A DNA stretch of 64,000 bases from Strongylocentrotus purpuratus (lineage: Eukaryota; Echinodermata; Echinoidea; Camarodonta; Strongylocentrotidae). Positions 1 to 11,263 of the stretch are shown here, one piece after another. A model generated the notes under the pieces. The model ran no database searches and had not been told where the DNA came from. It was given only the letters and a program-made list of their open reading frames with translations. The stretch lies in assembly GCF_000002235.5 (NCBI RefSeq), contig NW_022145605.1:31743774-31807773 (forward strand). The letters are read 5' to 3'. A program made the translations under genes and the position numbers. The first letter of the stretch is position 1, and the number at the start of each line of letters is the position of its first letter.

Positions 1-106
1 TAGTCATGAAATAGTGGATTACCGTGCAAGAACTGATGATATTAAAATGAGATTTCATCTGTGATAGCGCTATTATTTTTGCCTCTCGTTTGTGTTTATT
101 ACTCAG

Positions 107-301
107 AACATGTCAGATAACAGGTTGATCCAGCATGCATCCGGCTTACCTCACATCCCCTTCCTCCACGGCTTCTACGTCTACTGCTTGATGCTTCCAG
201 AGAATGTACCTCCCTTTTCGGATGCAACCAAATCACACTTGTGGTGTGACTACATCCCTCAGCTTCCCATCAACAATGACTTCACTAGCCACTGGTTTGA
301 G
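107..301 (+). CDS. DEPDC5: Gene 1 exon A (end of DEP domain)
   Basis: Acceptor TTATTACTCAG, donor GAG|GTATGA; phase 0 in, phase 0 out. Encodes LIQHASG, HGFYVYCL and the HWFE of the WFEVA motif. The 5' boundary phase equals that of gene 2 exon 23, so this intron position is shared between the paralogues. Confidence 0.85.
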
Positions 302-3300
302 GTATGAACAAGATGGACTTGGTGCTGATAATGGTAGTTCGTGTTGGTATTGTATATACAGTCAGACCCACTTGAATGGCAACCTGTATAGAAAGACCCC
401 CTGTCTACAAAGACCACATTTTTTGTTTCCCTTGAAAATGGGTTCTCATTGAAACATGTACTAAAGGAACATGTACATAAAGACCACCTGCCTATAAAGA
501 CCACTTTTCTGGTCTCACTTGGGTGGTCTTTGTAGACAGGTTTCACTGTTTAACAACAAAATTGACTTGGTGCTAATGATGGTCGTTGGTATTGATAATG
601 ATAGTGAGGATGCCGGTGATTATAATGATATTGAGGGAGATGATGGGGTTTTGATGATAATGATGGTGGTGGTGATGCAAGTTCTAGTGTTTGTGCTGGT
701 GATGATGATGATGATAATGGTGATAGTGATGGTGAATGCCGCCTGGCTGGAATGCTCCCCAGGGAGTGGAGAATGTGCATATATTGTGTGCGGGTAAAAC
801 CTGATTCCCAAGAACTTTGGTAATAAGATATCTCTGTAAAGCGCTTTGAGAGGGCCTGGGGTCCTGGAAAGCGATGTATAAGAACGAACTCTTATTATTA
901 TTGATGGTGATGGTGAGGACGGAGGGGAGGAGGAGAAGGAAGAGGAAGGAGGGAAGAAGAAGGTAGGAGCAGGGGAAGGAAAAAGGAGGAGGAGAAGAAA
1001 GAGGAGGTACAGTAGCAGAGGATAGGGGGAGGGAGGAAGAATATAGAGGAGGAAAATAGAGAAGGATCCAGGGGAGGAAAGTAGTGAGGAGGGCTGAGGA
1101 GGAAAGAGGGAGACAGGATGCAAGAAGGGAGGGAAGAAGGGAAGGATGCTACTTTTCATGCTCAACTGACATCACGCAGTGTCACGTCCTGCAGGCTTTT
1201 TCATGCCAATTAACAAGAACTGCCATCACCAAGTAATCGTCTATTCACCATATGTCATTCTACTGTACCTTCCAGGTTGCTGTGATGGAGGAGTTGTCAT
1301 GGAAACAGAATGCCAATGAGATGCCTTGCAGTGGTGTAGATAAGGACTTCCATCCCATATCGCCGTGGAGCATGCGTGAGATGTCGGGTAGCACGCCCGG
1401 CTTTGGATCTGCGCCTTCTAGTAGTCGAGGTGAGTTACAAGCCAGAAATGTTAAACTTCCATGTCTATCTTTGCAAAACAACTGTCCTTTGGTTAGAGCA
1501 TAATTTGGAGATGGCAGGGGTCATAATCTTTCCCTTACTATACAGTCAAACCTGCTTTAGTGACCACCTGACTACACAGACCACCTGTCTACAAGGACCA
1601 CTTTTTGTGTTTCCCTTGGGCAGTCGCTATAGACAGGTTTGACTGTATATGGAAAGCAGTGATGCATCTGCATTACTTGTAGTGGTGTTCTTCAAACACT
1701 TTCTGTGACAAGTTTTAGCTGTAAACTTGTTGTTGGGTGATAGCTTATTTGCTTTGAATTGTATTAAAGAGGTGTTGTGTACATGTTGACTATTCAATTG
1801 CCCATGCATTTCTGAGTAACTCTAAATGCATTTTATGTCCCTCCTTTTTTTTGTTAGTAAACAAAATAAAAATGTACATCTCAATTCCTTTGAAATAATA
1901 GGTGTGAATTACAGGTGAATCTTGTTACCAATGGAGAAAACCGTGACCTTGCATTTCTACCATCTCTCTCTTCTCACAGCGTTTAAGCCCCAAGAGATCA
2001 GGAACGTCATGCTGGAGATCGACTGTAATAAGACGGACCGTGTAGAGTGGTGTCATGTGACTTATGATGGTCAGTACAGTGTGGATCGGGCGTTCGATCT
2101 CCAGGTGGAGTGGCTAGTCTGCACCCCCAGCCTCTTGAATGAAATGGTAAGCATTTGTAACCAAACACCTATGTGTATGTACATGTATAGATCATCCTAT
2201 TGCATCATAAGAGTCTAAACTAAGTCTTTGTTTGGACAGTGTGTGCTAGTGGTAACATGAACATTTATTTCTTTGCATTCGAGTTCTAATCCCTGTTATT
2301 GTGAAATGTACGATACAAACTTTACGAGAACAAACAATTAGTTGACAGTTGTTGTATGAGTTTGGCACCAACATTTTCATGATGTCAAGTTTTTCAATCA
2401 TGTGCTTGATTGAAAGTGATTATCTATTATTATAAATGTATGAGATAGTAAGTAAGGGATGATCTAAATTTTATCTATTTTTCGTTACCTAAATCTGAAA
2501 TATATTTAATAATTGATTAAATCTCATGTACTTTAAATGTTTTCTTCATTTCAATTTGTTCAATTCGATTCAATTCTTTTTATACATCCAAATTCACAAG
2601 AATACATGGAAATTTGTTTTGGTCACACATTGTAAAAATATAAAATTTATATATGAGAAACTATATCATTGTGTTTAAAACCATAGAAGAACCATCAAAT
2701 GAGAGGTAGACAAAATAGAAATATTCTTATATTCCAATCTTCCCCTTGTCTCATTTCTGCCCCACAGCTTCAAGGCTGGTCGAGAAAGGCCAACACGTTC
2801 GGCTACCACCTCGTCCCCGCCCCCACCGACCCCTTCCACCAGCACCCCGAGTTTGCCAACCCCCTGCGCTGCCCCCTCTTCATACCCCTCGATATCCAGT
2901 CCCTCAAGGACGACGTGAACCGGAGGCACATCGGTGGTGAGATGCTGGATGAGGAGGGCGTCGCCGGGGGTGGTGGAAGCTGGTTGGGCCTGGAACCGGG
3001 GAACAAAGCCATAGACCTCTTCCAAGAACTCATCATGAAAAAGTGAGTTTGCAATCTCTTTTGGAGATGATTTCCAAATTTCGCAACAGTTAATATAATG
3101 GGGGGGGGGGGAATGGATGTTATGCAAGTATAATAGTCATTTGCATGATAAGGAATATACAAGGTATTTGACTTTAAGCCTGTCTGTACTAGTTGGGCCA
3201 GGAAGGATTAGACCACCCAGCATGGTCACTGACAGGTGGCTATCTCATCAACTCAGCTCTCAATTAACATAAGAAAAAGAGGATCATGGGGGACCAATGG

Positions 3301-4663
3301 GCACTGCTTAGGCATTGTTTTCTACATAGAGGGAGCAAGTAGGTACAAGTAGTACAGTGGGGCTTTAAATTATGGAGATTTAGATATTGTCTGTTTGGAG
3401 CCAGAAGGGGGGTAACTTATGTGCTCTTAAGCAGACTTAACGTTCTTTTGGCTCTGAACAGATTATTCTTTTTTATGATTTCTTAACCCACTATTTGACT
3501 AACAATGTACCTGGGAGGAAATTGAGTTCACAAATGCTTTTCTTTAGAAGTAGACTTGTCATGCTGCAGTCTGATTATAGCTTTTCTAATTTCCGACTTC
3601 AATCGTGGATTTCAACACTTTACCTGACAATTTTCCCTATCCCTAAACCATTCACAAATAACAGATTGCTGAGATAAGATTGCAAGTACTGAACAGTTGT
3701 ATTAGATAAATGGAAGATACAGATAGTTATTATGATGAGATGATGAAGCAGATCCTAATCACTTGATTGGTTGAGAGTGTTCAATGTGACCAGGCATTTA
3801 TTTGCCTAACAGGCAATTTTACTAATGACCATTCATTAGCAAAAACGAATGACTGGTCATTTTTAAAATAATGTTATAAAACATCATTTTATTAAAAAAA
3901 TATTACACATCCTTTTGTTCAGGCATTAGTAAAGTTACCCACATTGGGTACCTTCGACACGGTTCAAACACCCTCGGCTATCGCCTCGGGCGTGTGAGAC
4001 CTTCCAAATTTGCCTTGTGTGGGTAATTTTTACTAATGCCCTCAAAGCTGTGTATTATTTGTATACTACATCTTATTTTCATTCTTGTTTTCCAGGTTTG
4101 GTTTTACCTTGATACGTGATAAGGGGCGTGGCACCTTTGACGGGTTTGGCTTCCATTCCAGTAGGCGTGGTCACCAGATGGAATACATCCACAAATCAGG
4201 AGTATGCTTCGTCTCTCTCATCAACTCCCCGGACGAGACTCCCGTCATCCCCTCCGTGACCCCAACGGGCCAGGGTCGAAGTTCACCCTGCGAGGTCGTG
4301 AAGGCCCCTCGACGGAGAAATTCCAGCGGCGGCATCCCCATCATGGTGGGACGCGACAGCAGCTTCGACATCGTCGACACCATGGACGACGACGAGCCTG
4401 ACGTCGCGTTCACGGAAGAGAGGAGGACGATGCGGAGTGGGAGCATCAGGGAGGTTCGCGAGAAGCACGTGGATGGCCGGTTCGACAACGTAGGTTTCCT
4501 CTGGTCCATGAACCACATGCTGACCAAGCGATGGCGCTGTAGCGCTTGCGGGGACGAGAAAGTGTATGACAGTATTATGAGAGAGGTGATCAGCATGAGT
4601 CGGAATGTAAAGGGTAAGCTGACAGATTTCTGGCTTGAGAATACAGAGACTCTGACATTTTGA
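107..4663 (+). CDS. DEPDC5: DEPDC5/Iml1-like gene 1, 3' part (five exons, C-terminal 452 aa)
   Basis: Join 107-301, 1276-1429, 1980-2146, 2768-3042, 4096-4663; phases fit throughout and the frame ends at TGA 4661-4663. DEPDC5 is the GATOR1 subunit that binds Rag GTPases and restrains mTORC1 at the lysosome. The visible protein covers the end of the DEP domain (LIQHASG, HGFYVYCL, then HWFEVAV) and the C-terminal domain (TDRVEWCHVTYDGQYS, GWSRKANTFGYHLVPAP, LFIPLDI, FGFTLI, MLTKRWRCSACGDEK, LTDFW). These match the order and wording of the vertebrate DEPDC5 C-terminus as I know it. The N-terminal, SABA and SHEN parts would lie left of the window, so it is partial here rather than shown to be truncated. 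A second, diverged copy (gene 2) lies on the minus strand at 26-53 kb. Family call is firm; paralogy versus orthology needs a tree. Confidence 0.88.
740..903 (+). repeat. SINE-like short element, family R, copy 1
   Basis: Starts GCCTGGCTGGAATGCTCCCC and ends in a TTATTATTATT tail after a GCGCTTTGAGA-type segment. Related copies are at 47243-47397 (+) and about 25240-25385 (-). The flanks both carry TGATGGTGA, a possible target duplication, although the surrounding DNA is itself TGATGG-rich. It lies in an intron of gene 1. Confidence 0.55.
905..1155 (+). repeat. Purine-rich (GGA/GAA) tract in gene 1 intron
   Basis: About 250 bases of almost uninterrupted A/G on the plus strand, mainly GGAGGA, GAAGAA and GGGAGG. 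The long open frame on the opposite strand is low-complexity Ser/Pro/Leu and is not a gene. Confidence 0.85.
1276..1429 (+). CDS. DEPDC5: Gene 1 exon B (DEP to CTD linker)
   Basis: Acceptor TACCTTCCAG, donor CGAG|GTGAGT; phase 0 to 1. Starts VAVMEELSW and continues into a Ser/Pro/Gly-rich linker. Gene 2 has no intron at the WFE|VA position, so this boundary differs between the copies. Confidence 0.8.
1980..2146 (+). CDS. DEPDC5: Gene 1 exon C (CTD core)
   Basis: Acceptor CTTCTCACAG, donor ATG|GTAAGC; phase 1 to 0. Encodes KTDRVEWCHVTYDGQYS and LQVEWLVCTPSLLNEM. Same phases and same content as gene 2 exon 25. Confidence 0.88.
2768..3042 (+). CDS. DEPDC5: Gene 1 exon D (CTD)
   Basis: Acceptor TGCCCCACAG, donor AA|GTGAGT; phase 0 to 2. 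Encodes LQGWSRKANTFGYHLVPAP, then RCPLFIPLDI and LFQELIMKK. Same phases as gene 2 exon 26, with an extra Gly-rich insert near its 3' end. The exon is GC-rich compared with the flanking introns. Confidence 0.88.
3173..3370 (+). repeat. Short interspersed element, family A, copy 1
   Basis: Begins TTTAAGCCTGTCTGTACTAG and ends AGTGGGGCTTTAAAT, so the outermost TTTAAAGCC is an imperfect terminal inverted repeat. Three further copies in the same orientation lie at 31370-31580, 49894-50086 and 50407-50609. No coding capacity. Confidence 0.75.
3940..4035. repeat. Short inverted-repeat element in gene 1 last intron
   Basis: GTTACCCACATTGGGTACC at one end and CTTGTGTGGGTAATTTTTAC at the other enclose CCCTCGGCTATCGCCTCGGG. 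A small foldback; the CCTCGG-type core resembles the larger palindrome at 61989-62086. Support is from reading only. Confidence 0.45.
4096..4663 (+). CDS. DEPDC5: Gene 1 terminal exon E (end of CTD)
   Basis: Acceptor TTGTTTTCCAG; the first base completes a split Lys codon. Encodes FGFTLIRDKG, a basic/Ser-rich linker (RRRNSSGG), then NHMLTKRWRCSACGDEK and LTDFWLENTETLTF before TGA. Gene 2 carries the same content in two exons (27 and 28), so gene 1 lost, or gene 2 gained, an intron here. It keeps the FW-containing tail that gene 2 lacks. Confidence 0.87.
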
Positions 4664-7059
4664 TCCTTTATCCTGGGAAGAACGCTGTTTATTTGACAAT
4701 GTGGACAATATGCTTGAATATATTTTTATCTACAAAGCTATAAAAGAATAAGCATGTGTCCATAGATTCCCAGTGCCAGGAAGCCAATCGCCATGTACTT
4801 TCCACAGAGCTGGATAATGTAAAATCTAACTAAAGTTTCACCTAAGGTTTACTGGTTCTAGGACTGGAGCTTTAACCTAAATACTAAAAATCTAATGCTG
4901 ACATACAAGTATACAAATGTACTGATGGTTGTTTAAGATCCCTGTAAACTCTCTGACATTTTATTACTATTCAATATGCAAAAACATGATGAATACATCA
5001 TACAAGGCTGTCATATTTCAATACTATGTAGAGGTGTCGGGGTGCAGTGGATATGTCACCGGACTGTCGATCACAAGGTGTGCGGTTCGATTCCTGCCGC
5101 ATCACTAATATCCTTTGGCAAGACATGGTGATGTAAATGGGTACCTGGCAGGAATTAATTCCTTGAAATGCTAGAGCGCCACAATGGCAGCTGTGCTAAA
5201 GCTAGGGTTATAATCTCCCTCTGCGACTCAAAATAGTTTACTAGACCAATGGCGCATGATAAATGCTGTAGTATTACTTTGAGCCATCTCCAAGAACATA
5301 CTCTGTATGTAATGTCTTATTTCTAAGGACATCTGTATTGTGCAGAGATTTGAACCCTCTACCTGACAGCTAAATGAATGAACCACCGTACCTCAGTGCC
5401 TACCGGTAATCTTGACTTTAGCCCATATTCGTTTGGACACAACTTTAAACGTATGTTTGGATTCAAATTTGGACAGGAGTTGAAACATAAATTAGGACAC
5501 AAATTGCAATCACAGTTGGACTTTGTTTGTAAAGATAGAACCATAGGAGTTATTTTCAGAATTCGTACATGTATATGATTAGCCATAATAAATACAATTT
5601 TATAATAGTATGTATAAGAAATTTTAACATAACAAGAGATTCATGATAATTTTGAATGGTTTATAAACCTCTGTGTGTCTTTGATTTGTAACCTTTTTTT
5701 TAGAAATCACATGAAACAAAGTTGAAGCAAGTGTTCCTGTTATTCATACCAAATATGATGTATGTGCATGAATGTTGGAGTGCAATTATCAAAACATTAA
5801 AAACAGTAAATATTGCTTGTTTTGCGTGCATATTTCTGATGTGCACACTTACACATTTTTTTTTGTCTTGTCTTCCTGCATCTTGAATAAGTTGAAATTC
5901 AAATTATCAAATTATCACTTTTTGTGTACAGATAACAAAAATGAAATCGATAAATTCATGATTTAATAATACTATTTAAAATATTGTCCACCCCAAAATT
6001 ATATTTCATTTCACTTCTCTTTTGTCTTTTGTCTTTTGGCTTTCCTCAATGTCAATTGGCCTGGAATATGAAATACAGTTCAGATTACTTTTTGATGTTG
6101 ATTCTTCTTGACTTTGCCACAACTGTACATGAAGTTCGGACAAAATGCTTTAATTAATAGGTACAAGAGCTTTATATTCATTTCATTGTCTTTGTAAGTC
6201 TGCCAAAGACACCACTTGCAAAATACTTAATAATATATTTGTTAGTATTGTACATGTAAGTCATGTCTATTGCATTTTTGATTGTATATTCCTTTTTGGG
6301 ATCTCGATGTGACTCTACGCTTATGATGCTGCACATGTTTTGTTGTATACAGTTTACATGTATGTTCCATTCTTGCCCATGGAGCCAATGAGCCATGATC
6401 CAAGACCAAAGTGAATGAAAACAACCAAATTGTTATACAGTAGGCTTACGGCTGCACCATGTATATCTACATCACCATGCAAGCAGATACGTATAAGCAG
6501 CATCTAACCAAATTGTTATTCTTGATTTTTTTTCTTCAAATGAAATTTAATTGATTAATAGAAGACTTGTACAGATACATGTATGACACAGTAAACCACC
6601 TGAAAAGAAAACTACTGCAGCAAAATGCAATTATATGAGCCCAGTGCATGTCACAAATCTGTATCTCATTACAAACTGATGACTGAAATCAGCATGGCTG
6701 CCTTTGTAGCGCAAGGCCCATTGAATTCCCATTCATTGGCATACAATAATTATATTTTGTTGTTCTTTGTTTGTTCTTTTTTGCTGATTACTCTGTTGTG
6801 TGAATGAGATTTTAGCCAGGGATCTTGCCTATTGCTTGTTAAATTAAGACAAAGAATAATTTATACAATTTATTTTCATAAAAGTACTTCAATTTGAGTT
6901 TGCCATAAGTTTATTGCAGCTTAGAATTAATTTTCATATTGGACATTGCCATAACAGTACATTATTGAGATTTTTATTGATGAGTAGAGCAGTTGTATCA
7001 TTTTTTTTTTTTTTTTTTTTTTTTTTACATCATTGCTGCATTATTCTGTTTATTGATTG
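4664..7059. other. 3' flank of gene 1 and AT-rich intergenic DNA
   Basis: No coding exon recognised. It holds the gene 1 3' UTR, a SINE at 5031-5265 and a run of about 29 T near 7000. An AATAAA at 5587-5592 is a possible poly(A) signal, about 920 bases after the stop, so it is only a candidate. A lone half of the 47607-47734 palindrome occurs near 6436 (TATACAGTAGGCTTACGG). Confidence 0.5.
5031..5265 (+). repeat. tRNA-derived SINE, family Q, copy 1
   Basis: The 5' head looks like a tRNA gene, with a B-box-like GCGGTTCGATTCC about 50 bases in. The body has GGTGATGTAAATGGGTACC and CTTGAAATGCTAGAGC. The same body recurs at 56944-57247 (+) and 44692-44962 (-). Confidence 0.72.
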
Positions 7060-7735
7060 TCTTTAAGAATATTGTGAATACCAAAGAAAATAAGTGAATT
7101 GAAATTGATGTTCTCTTCCTCTGAACTGGGTTTCAATTTAATACTTTTGTTTAGTTGAGTTGAACAACAATGTTCTGTCCACTTTTCTTTTCTTGTTTAC
7201 ATTAGTTCTGCAGAACAACTTTGATTGTCTCGGAACATATCTTGAGTGTATAGCAAAGATAATAATAAGTCAATTGAACTCTTGCTTTAGTTAAAGCAAC
7301 GTTTTCCCCTTTTATAAATTTGGTGCCTGTATACAATGATTATACATCTTTTAGTAGAACAACCATGTAATATTTCCTTATGTTACATTAGTGATACAGA
7401 TCAGTTTTAATTGTCTTGAAACAGACTATTAATACATGCCAAATATGATCAATCTAGCGAACTCTTCTTGCATGCAAAAAAATGTAAAGCAACTCATTCC
7501 CTTTCTTTAAATCTGGTGCCAATATCAGACATTTCTTTCTTTCTTAGAACAGCCATGTGATTTTTAAATTCATGTGACATTAGTGCTACAGAATGATGTT
7601 ACTTTTCCTGGAAACATATTGTGAATATGTGTCAAACATTTTATATTTTGAGGTCGTTGAACTCTTACTTACATGGAGGTCAAGTGTCAAGCAACTGATT
7701 TTCCCTTCCTCTTAATACCCTGGTGCTGAAGCAAT
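7060..7735. repeat. Degenerate ~190-bp tandem repeat
   Basis: Three to four diverged units. Landmarks that recur are a TTAGTGCTACAGA-type box (near 7200, 7388, 7580), GAACTCTT (near 7275, 7460, 7660) and TCTGGTGCC (near 7320, 7513, 7720). Spacing is about 190 bases. No open frame is shared between units. Confidence 0.6.
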
Positions 7736-7794
7736 ACTATTTTTTTGATTTAATTTGTGCTGTAATTTTTATTGTGGGTGTAGAGAGATTGAAG

Positions 7795-7835
7795 GGGGCC
7801 GGGGGAGAGGGGAGGGGGGGGGGGTGGGGGAGTTG
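7795..7835 (+). repeat. G-rich run
   Basis: About 40 bases dominated by G (GGGGGCCGGGGGAGAGGGGA and on). Several G runs of at least three bases make it a possible G-quadruplex; otherwise a simple repeat. Confidence 0.5.
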
Positions 7836-8564
7836 GCAAGATTGAAATGGTAAAGGAGTTCGCTGTATCCTTAATGAATCAAAGCAGTTGTCCATGTTTT
7901 CTTGATCCATAGGTGCTGATGAATTTTGATAGTGAAAAAAAAGAAAAGAATTTGTTTGCAAATATCATGAGTGGTTGAAAAACATGAACGTTTTTTTGCT
8001 GCAAATCATTGCATGTTTCTTTTTTACCACAAAAATGTTTGACTAAAAAATAGTTTCATTTGCAAGGGTATTTGTACAGGGGTTGCATTGGTGAATGCAA
8101 ATTTGTTTTGCACAAAAAGTTTGGGAGTTTTACTTTTTATCAGAAAATGAAATCCAATATGCGAATGTTGTATGTACATTTACATTTCTTGATTCATTGA
8201 TTGTTGGGACTTAAAACAAATGGAAATGCCATCTTTTAATGTGCATATAATCATGTCTACCAAGTGATTTCTTTGTTCTGTTATTACTAGCAATGCAATG
8301 CTACACTCTAACCCTGAGTTAGATCTACTGTACAAATGCTTTTTGCTGCTTGGAGTGAATTGAGCCTGTCGCACATGTAGATGAAACATGTGTATGCCTT
8401 TAATGAGTATTTTACAAGAGTCAACCAAGTATTACCTGACAATCAATTAGTCATCACTGACAATCCCATTATTTTTATTCTGATATATTTTGTTTTTGGT
8501 GCCATTGAATTTGTGTAATTATATTTCAATGCTTTGCAGTTGATAGACTCACATGAAAAAAAAA

Positions 8565-8745
8565 ACCTCCCTCCCTCTCTCTCTCCCTCTCTCTGTGTCT
8601 CTCTCTCCCCTCTGTCTGTGTGTGTTTGTGTGTATGTGCATGTCTCTTTCTCTGTCTTCCCCTCTCTCTCTGTTTCAATCTCTCTGCCTCTCTCCCACAC
8701 CTCTCTCTTTCCCTCTTCATCTCTGTTTTCCTTTCCATAACTTTA
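8565..8745 (+). repeat. Pyrimidine-rich (CT)n tract
   Basis: Nearly pure C/T with short TGTGTG interruptions. Open frames here on both strands are low-complexity and not genes. Confidence 0.85.
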
Positions 8746-8918
8746 TTCTTGAATCAAAAGGAAAAGGAAAATAAGGTTAAAAACACCTTATGACACAGTC
8801 TTGTTCAAACAGTAGGTCAGTATTATTCAACTTTACATTTCTTTAGTTAAAACTCACTCATGGATAGTCGGCGTTGTGGTCTATTATATTCATATTGTAT
8901 TTACAAGGGCTAGAATAA

Positions 8919-9092
8919 ATATGAAGTACATGGTGACGTAGTTCATTCTTCATGAATGTCTTCAATAGCCCAGATATATTTACTTAATAAGTACACTCAA
9001 GGATCAACAGACTTGTGTAGTTTTTAAGTGCACGTATCCGGGCTATTGAAGTAATTTGTGGAGAATGTACTACATGTACTTCATATTTATCA
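8919..9092. repeat. Foldback element, ~60-base arms
   Basis: ATGAAGTACATG near 8920 and CTTCAATAGCCC near 8961 recur as inverted complements GGGCTATTGAAG (near 9038) and CATGTACTTCAT (near 9073). The imperfect inverted repeat encloses about 50 bases; non-autonomous element or cruciform-forming site. Confidence 0.6.
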
Positions 9093-9356
9093 AGACATAA
9101 AACTTCCTTAGTATACTAATATTTTATATATGTATATGTACATGTAGAGTCATCTCGGTGAAGCGGTTGACTTGTTACACACGAGTATTACTCTATTATT
9201 CAATGTATAGACAAAGATATATATTTATGTTTAAAAATACAAAAAAGAATTATATCTATATGATATGCCTAAAGAAATGAAGACTGATTTTTCATTTATA
9301 ATACATGCAGGTTTACAAATGGAGAATGTGTCAAATGAAACTGAAATGAAGATGAA

Positions 9357-9473
9357 ATCAAATACAAGGAGATAGAGAAAGTGGAGAGAAAAGTCGGAAG
9401 GAAGAAGAGAGAGGGAGTGAGCTACATAAATGAATACATTAGATATATGTAGATTTGAGTTATTGAGTGATTG

Positions 9474-9504
<31 letters not shown>

Positions 9505-9770
9505 TAGGTAGAGAGAGTGGGGGTAAGAGAAAGGAGGACTTAGCTAGACAGAAGTAGAGATAATGATGATGGAGAGAGAGAAGAAGACGGAGAAGAAGAA
9601 AACTTGTAATGTGCAAGGGAAATGTTGATGAAAAAGTTGATGTAGGATTATGTGAAATAGAATATAACGCAAAGGAGAAAGGTTTTTCTATGAAGAAGAA
9701 AAAGTGAAAATGTGAAATGGGAGGAAGGAGTAAACAAGAGAGGGTGAGAAAGAGAGGGATAGAATGGAGA
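9357..9770 (+). repeat. Purine-rich tract
   Basis: A/G-rich stretch with GAGAGA and GAAGAAG runs and a short TATATATA. The minus-strand 121-codon open frame is a by-product of this composition. Confidence 0.75.
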
Positions 9771-10099
9771 TTAACAGATTTAAACAATATATTTTCAGTT
9801 TTTCACCAAAGTTCGTGCGTTGACTGAATATAGATAAAACGAGACCAGACCAGATCTCCATTGTTCAGCCCTTTTTGATGAAAATCGTTTCTTGGGTCTC
9901 GACATTACAGGAAAAAAAAATGAACAAAGAATTCAAGTATTAAAGTCCAAAGTTCGAGAAAGGAGCTCTTGAACCTAACAGAGATCATTCAATAACCTGA
10001 GACCTACATTCATTTCGCTTGACATCTTATGTTTACACTTATCTGCACTACTTTGATCGAAACCGTTGCTATTTTTCAAGTTTGAAGTTTGAAGTTTCG

Positions 10100-10243
10100 A
10101 GTGGAATGTAATTGATTTGAAGGAAACTGAATACAACAATAGACCCTTCAGGATAAAAGTAAAATAAAGTGAGGGGGAAAGAGAAATATATTGATATAAA
10201 GAGAGAGAGAGAGAGAGAGAGAGTGAAAGACAAACAGACAGAC

Positions 10244-10289
<46 letters not shown>

Positions 10290-10745
10290 TGGAACGTTAT
10301 TTATTTGAAGGAAACTGAATACAACAATAGACCCTTAAGAATAAAATTAAAATAAAGGGAGCGAGAAAGAAATATATTTATATAAAGAGACAGGGAGAGA
10401 CAGACATACAGACATAGAGAAAAGAGAAGGTGGAGACAGAAAGACCAGAGAGAGAGGGAGAGAGGGAGAAAAGGAGGGAGAGAGAAAGAGAAAGTGGAAC
10501 ATAATTTATTTGAAGGAGGGAGAGAGAGGGAGAGAGGGAGGGAGAGAGAGGGGGAGAGAGAGAGAGAAGTGGAGAATAGAGAGGAGAATAAAAGATTAGA
10601 GGGACAGAAAGATCGGAGAGAGAGAGAGAGAGAGAAGTGGAGAATAGAGAGGAGAGTAAAAAGAGAGAGGAGGTGGAGGCAGAAAAGACCAGAGAGAGAG
10701 AGAAAAAGAAAGAGAGAGGGAGAGGGAGAGAGGAGGGGGGGGGGG
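10100..10745 (+). repeat. GA-rich region with ~190-bp tandem unit
   Basis: A block beginning TGGAATGTAATTGATTTGAA with CAACAATAGACCCTT near 10135 recurs 188 bases later, and its start recurs again near 10495. The units are separated by (GA)n runs that have expanded. All open frames are low-complexity artefacts. Confidence 0.7.
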
Positions 10746-10868
10746 GCAACGACAGTGTGTATTGTTTGCAATCAAATAACGCATGATATTGATCAATGGT
10801 CTTAATATTATGCCAAACAAAATTATTCATGGAGCATTAGCTTCCTGGTTCACTGATATTTAAGCCAT

Positions 10869-11168
10869 CTGGGGGGTGTTTCACAAAGATCCTAAGTAGA
10901 ACTTAACTCTAAGTTGGAATTAAAAATTATGGACAGCCGTTGGAGTCTTAAAATGAAATATATTCAAGATTTTTAGACTTTTTATAAATTCCACATCCAG
11001 AACATGAAATCTCCTTGACGATAGAAAATATGAATGATTTGAATAAACAATTAATGCCTTTCAAAATAACTTTTACAAAATATTCTCAAAGATGCTAATG
11101 GCTTTCCATAATTTTTAAGTCCAACTTAGAATAAGTTAAACTTAGGATCTTTGTGAAACACCCCCCAG
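10869..11168. mobile_element. MITE-like foldback, family B, copy 1
   Basis: About 300 bases bounded by CTGGGGGGTGTTTCACAAAG and its inverted complement CTTTGTGAAACACCCCCCAG. The inverted repeats extend inward through CCTAAGT..AACTTA. No coding capacity. Related copies: 28624-29243, 38127-38402 and 52864-53678. Confidence 0.8.
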
Positions 11169-11263
11169 ACTAGCAATCCCTTGCAAGAGCATGAATGCTT
11201 TTATTCTATTATCCCACACAGCAAAATAGTTTGTTGGAATCAAATATATGAGTGTTTGAGAAT

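Noticed and set aside
2699..3046. Gene 1 exon D taken as a free 115-codon frame from 2699
   Set aside because: Residues before 2768 are intronic; the CCCCACAG acceptor and phase continuity set the boundary.
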